NCBI GenBank assembly: GCA_049599735.1
Contig: JBMYOX010000045.1
Span: 1-29,562, forward strand
Direction of reading: 5' to 3'
DNA from: Pontibacterium sp049599735
GTDB lineage: Bacteria; Pseudomonadota; Gammaproteobacteria; Pseudomonadales; Balneatricaceae
DNA length: 29,562 bases
Under the pieces are notes generated by a model, which saw nothing but the letters and a program-made list of their open reading frames with translations, searched no databases and had not been told where the DNA came from. Below, one piece after another: positions 24,973-29,562 of this stretch. Numbering within the stretch: the stretch's first letter is position 1; each line of letters opens with the position of its first letter. Made by a program: the position numbers and the translations under genes.

Positions 24973-25994
24973 TATAGTACCTTCCAGTGGCCTGTTTTAT
25001 CTGCGCCAATGCGTTCGATTAAGCGATTTTCGCGCAGTATTTTAAGGTGGCGCTCAATGGTACGTGGTGACTTTTCCGCCGCCTGTGCCAATTGTTGCAC
25101 GGTGGTTTGCGGGGAGTCTTTAAGTATTGTCAGTATTTGAACCTGTAAGGCTGAAAGCTTAAGTGAATTTACACCGACATTTGCCCCGACACTTACCCCG
25201 ACATTTACCCCGACATTTACCCCGACATTTGGCGTTTGTGATAGCTCTGTAACAGCATCTAAAATCATCTGTAACATAAATTCTATAAAGGGCGTAGATT
25301 CCCCACACGCTGTACTTTCTTGTATTGCCTGGTAGTAACGACTCTGGTGTTGATAGACCAAACTTTCAACTGGAATATTAGCAAACACCGGCTGCCATTT
25401 AGCCAGCAATAAGGTTTGCCATAAACGCCCCATACGACCATTACCGTCGGTGAAAGGGTGAATAAATTCAAACTCATAGTGGAACACACAACTCACAATT
25501 AAGGCGTGTGCATCCGTTTTAGCCACCCACGTAAATAAGTCGGCCATCAGTTTAGGAATGCGGGCGGCCTGTGGTGCCATGTGTACCACTTGGCTACCTG
25601 ACATAACGCCTACCCCACCCGAGCGATATTGCCCGGCCTCTGACACTAACCCCAGCATTAAGGTTTTGTGTGCGGCAAGCAAATCTTGTTCATGTTCGCC
25701 TTGCCAGTTTTCAAGCTGCTCATATACGGCAATTGCATTGTGGGCTTCTTGCACTTCTTTAGGCGGGGCAATCACCCGCTTGCCATCCAGTATTGCCGTT
25801 ATCTGTTCTTCTGTCAGGGTATTGCCTTCAATCGCTAACGACCCCTGAATAGTGCGCATACGGTTAACTTTGCGTAAGCGCAACTGGCTTTGCTCAAACA
25901 CCACCGACAAACGCCCAACCGCATTGCTGATCTCTGCCACCAGCCGAAGTATGTTGTTGTTGAGTTTAAAGGGTGGTTCATAGCCAGGCATCAT
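24972..25994 (-). CDS. Fic-domain protein with winged-helix C-terminus, inside the hsd operon
   Basis: A 340-residue Fic protein, predicted to transfer AMP or another nucleotide to a target. Residues 1-60 contain the inhibitory-helix motif SLAIEGN (Ser52, Glu56), the class II form that self-blocks the active site. The Fic motif HPFTDGNGRMGR is at 179-190 and is intact (His179). Residues 256-276 form a low-complexity linker of NVGV/VGVN repeats, and 280-340 a winged helix (TTVQQLAQAAEKSPRTIERH). It lies 27 bp after hsdS and overlaps the hsdR start. AGAGG precedes the tandem ATGATG. Its role in the restriction locus is unknown; regulator, safeguard or toxin are possible. Confidence 0.92.
   Translation of the reverse strand: MMPGYEPPFKLNNNILRLVAEISNAVGRLSVVFEQSQLRLRKVNRMRTIQGSLAIEGNTLTEEQITAILDGKRVIAPPKEVQEAHNAIAVYEQLENWQGEHEQDLLAAHKTLMLGLVSEAGQYRSGGVGVMSGSQVVHMAPQAARIPKLMADLFTWVAKTDAHALIVSCVFHYEFEFIHPFTDGNGRMGRLWQTLLLAKWQPVFANIPVESLVYQHQSRYYQAIQESTACGESTPFIEFMLQMILDAVTELSQTPNVGVNVGVNVGVSVGANVGVNSLKLSALQVQILTILKDSPQTTVQQLAQAAEKSPRTIERHLKILRENRLIERIGADKTGHWKVL
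25174..25230 (-). repeat. 12-bp tandem repeat inside the fic gene
   Basis: About 4.7 copies of CCGACATTTACC lie head to tail, two of them with one change (CCGACATTTGCC and CCGACACTTACC). Each encodes four residues of the VGVN-type linker between the Fic and winged-helix domains. Because 12 is a multiple of three, copy-number change would alter linker length without breaking the frame. Confidence 0.9.
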
Positions 25995-26021
25995 AAGCCT
26001 CTTGTTGCAGCGGGCCTGTGT

Positions 26022-27347
26022 TCATGGCGCTTTCTCGGCGGCAACGGATTCAGGGGTTAACTCGCCGGAGAGGAGTTTGGGCAAAATAAAATCTCTAATT
26101 TGTTCGAGCGTTTTATTTTCTCTTACCATTTGCTCTTTATGTTTATACAAAGAAATGGCGAATTTTGCATAAGCATCCGTGATATCTATCGGGGGCGCAA
26201 CCAGCTCCTTTATAATTAACTCTGACCAGTGTCGTCGGTATTCTTGGAATTCTTGCTTACCTTGTATGGCATAGTAAACCCAAATAGTTGGATAGCGATT
26301 TCCAGAAAGAGGGATTACATTTTGAGAAATATCAAAATCCTCACAAGATAAATGAATTACGCATGTATGATCTCCAAAAACAAATAATGGTTTTTCTGCT
26401 GAAGCTGAGAAACCGGCAATACCATTATGATAACCAAGAAGAATATCTGCGCCTTGCTCATATACCGGGACGCTTCCAAAAGGTTCAACCTGCTTTTTCG
26501 TATACCTATTTTTGGATTTAAGTCTGTTAACGACATCACCAACCTTCAAAACCTCCCACCCCTCCGGTATTTCCCCTAACTCAGACTCAACCAAAGCATC
26601 AGGAAATAAGGCGGCGGTGGTTTTGAGTTGTTGCTGGGTATCTGGGGGCAGTTGATCCAACTCTGCTAACGGCTTTCCGCTGATGGCGGCCATAGCAGCG
26701 CGTTCTGGACATTCGCCGTTTTCAAGCGCGTTGATCTTGGCGCGTGTCGGTTCAAAATCAACAAACCAGCTTTTAAAGATGGCTTGAGCGATCTGTTCGA
26801 GGGTTTGGTTGGTTTGGCGGTTAAGTTCGATTTTCTTATCCAGACTAAATAAGATATCAACGATTTTCTTTCTTATAGCTCGCTGAGGATAAGGGATTTC
26901 TAGGCCTGCTATTACTTTGGTATTTACTACTCCTTGAACCGACCCACCCACTGAAGATTTTATTTGATGCACAACAAAAGGGCATTTAAGTGCATATAAC
27001 AGATAATAATTATCTACAAAATTTATATTCAAAAAAGGCTTAACTAACACAACATTTAGACAATTAGCGGCATCGTCAGATTCATAGATTGAAGGAAGTC
27101 CATTATCTCCATGCCGGGCTACTAGAATATCCCCTCGTTTAAGTTGTGATTTGACATTCTTCTTATGAAATTCATGAGAAATGTATTTCATATCTGCATA
27201 GTCAATGCTTATACCAGTTAGATTTGTTGTCCTCACCATGGGAACACCACTTACCGATTCTGTATAATCCTCATTACATGAGCCAACATAACCAACACAA
27301 ACGCGCTCAACAACGTCGTCCAGTTTTTTAGTCGGAAATAAAGGCAT
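26022..27347 (-). CDS. hsdS: Type I restriction-modification specificity subunit
   Basis: The DNA-recognition subunit, 441 residues from ATG 27347. It has two target recognition domains (about 1-165 and 265-400), each followed by a conserved helical spacer. The first spacer contains IELNRQTNQTLEQIAQAIFK, and the second ends with the similar RENKTLEQIRDFILPKLLSG, the expected internal repeat. The DNA coding for the two recognition domains is visibly more AT-rich than the spacer DNA between them (26540-26860), as expected for exchanged domains. An in-frame TTG at 27350 is rejected in favour of ATG 27347, which overlaps the hsdM stop (TGATG). The target sequence cannot be read from the protein. 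Confidence 0.95.
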   Translation of the reverse strand: MPLFPTKKLDDVVERVCVGYVGSCNEDYTESVSGVPMVRTTNLTGISIDYADMKYISHEFHKKNVKSQLKRGDILVARHGDNGLPSIYESDDAANCLNVVLVKPFLNINFVDNYYLLYALKCPFVVHQIKSSVGGSVQGVVNTKVIAGLEIPYPQRAIRKKIVDILFSLDKKIELNRQTNQTLEQIAQAIFKSWFVDFEPTRAKINALENGECPERAAMAAISGKPLAELDQLPPDTQQQLKTTAALFPDALVESELGEIPEGWEVLKVGDVVNRLKSKNRYTKKQVEPFGSVPVYEQGADILLGYHNGIAGFSASAEKPLFVFGDHTCVIHLSCEDFDISQNVIPLSGNRYPTIWVYYAIQGKQEFQEYRRHWSELIIKELVAPPIDITDAYAKFAISLYKHKEQMVRENKTLEQIRDFILPKLLSGELTPESVAAEKAP

Positions 27348-29077
27348 CAAAATCCCAACCCCGCCAGATTCTTTTTAATCTCAGCTTCCAAGCGATCCGA
27401 TTCTTCAAACTGGGTTTTTAACTGGCCGGTTAAACGTGCCATTTTATCGGCAAAGTGCTCGCCATCGTCTTCCTCGGCCACTGCGCCAACATAACGGCCC
27501 GGTGTGAGTACGTAGTCATGTTTTTGTATTTCGGCTAATTCTACTGATTTACAGAAACCGGCTTGGTCGCCACGAGCAGCCAGATTGTCTGTATCACTGT
27601 TATCATTCGCTGCGGTGTCTGCTGTATTCCAATCGCCGGTTTGCCAATGATGGAAAGTTTCAGTGAGCTGGTTTAAGTCCGCTTGGGTGAAGTCACGCAG
27701 TACACGGTCTTTCATATAACCCAAGTTGCGGGCATCAATAAATAATACTTCACCGCGACGGTCACGTAATTGGCGGCCACTGGCGGCGGTTCGGCTCTGT
27801 TTGTTTTTGCTTAAAAACCAGATACAGGCGGGAATCTGGGTATTGGTAAATAACTGGCCGGGTAAGGCGATCATACATTCGACCAAATCATTGTCGATCA
27901 GGGCTTTACGAATCACACCTTCGCCGCTGGTATTAGAACTCATGGAGCCATTGGCTAACAACAATCCCATGCTACCGTTGGGAGCCAAGTGGTAAAGCAT
28001 GTGTTGTAACCATGCAAAATTGGCATTGCCAGAGGGTGGTTTGCCGTATTGCCAGCGCGGGTCGTTGTCATCAACACCGGTATCCCACTCTTTCATATTA
28101 AAAGGTGGGTTGGCCATCACGAAGTCGGCGCGTAGGTCTGGGTGCTGGTCGTGTGTGTAGGTGCTGGCAGGTTCTTTGCCAAAGTTAAAATCGATGCCTC
28201 TAATCGCCATATTCATGGCGGCTAACTGCCAGGTGGTGTGGTTGGCCTCTTGCCCGTAAATAGACACATCATCAATCTTGCCTTTGTGCGCGGTGATAAA
28301 ATGCTCACTCTGTACAAAAAATCCGCCACTGCCCATCGCCGGATCATAAACACGGCCTTTAAAAGGTTCGAGCATCTGTACGATTAAACCAACAATCGAC
28401 TTGGGCGTATAAAACTGGCCGCCTTTTTTACCCTCTGCCAAAGCAAACTGCCCCAGAAAGTATTCGTATACATGGCCGAGTATATCTTTGCTGCCCAGCG
28501 AGTCGTGTTTGAAGGGGATTGTTGCGATAAGGTCGATCAACTCGCCAAGTTTAGACTGGTCAATCTGTAACTGTGTATAACGTTTGTTAAGTACACCTTT
28601 GAGCTTGGGGTTGTCGTGTTCAATCGCTTCCAGTGCATTATCGATCAACTGGCCGACAGAGCGGATTTTCTTGGCCCGACTGCCCTCGCCTATCTCTATT
28701 TCGCCGGTAATAACCACTTTGTTTTGGTTTTGCAAAAATGCCCAACGCGCTTGTGAAGGCACCCAAAAGACGTTGCTTTCTAAGTAGTAATCACGCTCTT
28801 CTAGTTCGGCGCTAACCTCGGCTTTATAGTCGTCACCGTCTGCGCCACCTGCAAAATCAGCCGGATCAAGAAAGTAATCCTGTTCCGGGTTGGAGAACTG
28901 CTCGGTTAGCTCATCACGACGCATCTCAAAGGCATCAGAGACATATTTAAGAAATACCAGCCCCAACATTACGTGTTTATATTGGCTTGCATCCAGTGAC
29001 GGCAGCAGCTTGTTGGCGCTAGTCCAGAGTTTTTTCTCTAAGCCATGCAGAAATGTTTGTTCTTCGTTGGTGGTCAT
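27347..29077 (-). CDS. hsdM: Type I restriction-modification methyltransferase subunit
   Basis: A 576-residue N6-adenine DNA methyltransferase that, with HsdS, protects host DNA. The N-terminal helical domain (about 5-180) is followed by GQFYTPKSIVGL (220-231), the S-adenosylmethionine-binding motif I DPAMGSGGF (245-253) and the catalytic NPPF (323-326). Downstream motifs such as LLANGSMSS are normal. It is the first gene of the leftward hsdM-hsdS-fic-hsdR operon, and its stop overlaps the start of hsdS by one base. The Shine-Dalgarno is weak (GGATA). Confidence 0.96.
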   Translation of the reverse strand: MTTNEEQTFLHGLEKKLWTSANKLLPSLDASQYKHVMLGLVFLKYVSDAFEMRRDELTEQFSNPEQDYFLDPADFAGGADGDDYKAEVSAELEERDYYLESNVFWVPSQARWAFLQNQNKVVITGEIEIGEGSRAKKIRSVGQLIDNALEAIEHDNPKLKGVLNKRYTQLQIDQSKLGELIDLIATIPFKHDSLGSKDILGHVYEYFLGQFALAEGKKGGQFYTPKSIVGLIVQMLEPFKGRVYDPAMGSGGFFVQSEHFITAHKGKIDDVSIYGQEANHTTWQLAAMNMAIRGIDFNFGKEPASTYTHDQHPDLRADFVMANPPFNMKEWDTGVDDNDPRWQYGKPPSGNANFAWLQHMLYHLAPNGSMGLLLANGSMSSNTSGEGVIRKALIDNDLVECMIALPGQLFTNTQIPACIWFLSKNKQSRTAASGRQLRDRRGEVLFIDARNLGYMKDRVLRDFTQADLNQLTETFHHWQTGDWNTADTAANDNSDTDNLAARGDQAGFCKSVELAEIQKHDYVLTPGRYVGAVAEEDDGEHFADKMARLTGQLKTQFEESDRLEAEIKKNLAGLGF

Positions 29078-29470
29078 ACAGGTATCCGAAAATAAAAAAC
29101 GCGCGAAAATTTATAGAGGTAATGAAAGAGCCAGCATTGCATCAATAAAGGTAGAAACAAAGTATTGGTGGTGATGTGTTTCTTATCCATAAGAACCATC
29201 TAAATCCCTTTTTATAGTCAAGCAGATGAATTTAACGCACTAACGGCGGATAACCTAGCAACGCTAGCATGTTTATAGTAGTGAATAGACACACCATTCC
29301 TCAGAAAAACCACCGATAAGGCATCGTTATAGCTGTTATGAGTCAGGAAGAGTAAGAAAAGCTGGCATACGTCAGGGCGTATTTTTGAGTTTCACAAGAA
29401 ATGACAAGCACAAAAAAGCCCGCTATAAGCAGGCTTCCAGGACAATCTCAGATGTTTTGAGATCAAGTAT
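29078..29470. promoter_or_regulatory. Control region between the hsd operon and tRNA-Ala
   Basis: No gene is supported in these 393 bp. A 16-bp palindrome, TTCTTATCCATAAGAA (29180-29195), lies about 100 bp upstream of hsdM. A TTGACT (complement of 29216-29221) could be a -35 box but has no good -10. AAGTATTGGTGG occurs at 29160-29171 and again at 29465-29476, the second copy entering the tRNA gene. Confidence 0.45.
29412..29437 (-). terminator. Intrinsic terminator of the tRNA-Ala gene
   Basis: On the minus strand AAGCCTGC and GCGGGCTT pair around TTATA with one mismatch and run into TTTTTTG. It is 34 bp after the tRNA 3' end. Confidence 0.85.
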
Positions 29471-29546
29471 TGGTGGAGCCTAGCGGGATCGAACCGCTGA
29501 CCTGTTCGCTGCCAGCGAACCGCTCTCCCAGCTGAGCTAAGGCCCC
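29471..29546 (-). tRNA. tRNA-Ala (anticodon GGC)
   Basis: The minus strand folds as a complete cloverleaf: acceptor GGGGCCT with AGGCTCC, D-stem GCTC/GAGC, anticodon stem GTTCG/CGAAC with loop CTGGCAG, and T-stem AGCGG/CCGCT with loop TTCGATC. The anticodon GGC reads GCC and GCU. The acceptor contains the G3-U70 wobble pair that marks alanine tRNAs. The 3' CCA is encoded (29471-29473). Only 16 bp upstream are in the window, so its promoter is not seen. Confidence 0.97.
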
Positions 29547-29562
29547 AACACAAGAAGGGGTG

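Noticed and set aside
25174..25230. Possible regulatory iteron array
   Set aside because: The 12-bp repeats are in frame within fic and encode a known type of Val-Gly-Asn linker.
24972..25994. Fic gene as a degraded insertion
   Set aside because: The frame is complete, the active-site motif is intact and the gene overlaps hsdR, so it is a working operon member.

Overview
The window looks like the chromosome of a gammaproteobacterium of moderate GC content. The HpaR/HpaD/HpaF-type homoprotocatechuate cluster, the fused LplT-Aas-like acyltransferase, the NhaA antiporter and the CCA-encoding tRNA-Ala(GGC) all fit this. A marine Oceanospirillales-like host is a guess from gene style only. No rRNA, CRISPR array, prophage or intact insertion sequence was seen.

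Layout. (1) 1-1078: a tandem array of ~130-bp units, each holding two oppositely oriented REP-like palindromes, then a one-domain GIY-YIG nuclease gene bracketed by inverted copies of the same palindrome. (2) 1113-5280: a TetR regulator translationally coupled to a 1148-residue MFS/PlsC/AMP-ligase fusion for lysophospholipid uptake and re-acylation. (3) 5280-7850: a gene-poor stretch, a small exported protein and the NhaA Na+/H+ antiporter, ending in a perfect 14-bp hairpin. (4) 7916-15974: a homoprotocatechuate (3,4-dihydroxyphenylacetate) meta-cleavage cluster: hpaD leftward, hpaR plus a Bcr/CflA-type MFS gene rightward, and the leftward operon hpaH-hpaI-hpaG1-hpaG2-hpaE-hpaF. It encodes every step from homoprotocatechuate to pyruvate plus succinate semialdehyde. 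The hydroxylase HpaBC is not in the window. (5) 16318-20668: a polar-amino-acid-type ABC transporter (binding protein, two permeases, ATPase) and an EamA/DMT transporter, with several strong RNA-hairpin candidates in leader and spacers. (6) 20738-21628: a homocysteine S-methyltransferase family gene, convergent with the transporters. (7) 21772-29077: a leftward type I restriction-modification operon, hsdM-hsdS-fic-hsdR, with a Fic-domain gene inserted between hsdS and hsdR. (8) 29471-29546: tRNA-Ala(GGC) on the minus strand, whose 3' end lies inside a 12-bp direct repeat.

How the parts work together. The Hpa genes form one regulon. An 11-bp motif, TTAACATATTA, occurs three times exactly and once in degenerate form in the two control regions, hpaD/hpaR and hpaH. 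Upstream of hpaH two copies overlap a near-consensus promoter, which is good sequence evidence for HpaR operators. The ABC transporter is divergent from the hpa operon and could supply an amino acid feeding aromatic catabolism, but that is only inference from position. The restriction operon next to a tRNA gene, with AT-rich target-recognition domains in hsdS, looks like an exchangeable defence locus. I found no clearly new multi-gene system. The least explained items are the GIY-YIG/REP unit, the structured leader at 16434-16498, the hairpin at 19640-19710 and the Fic gene inside the hsd operon.
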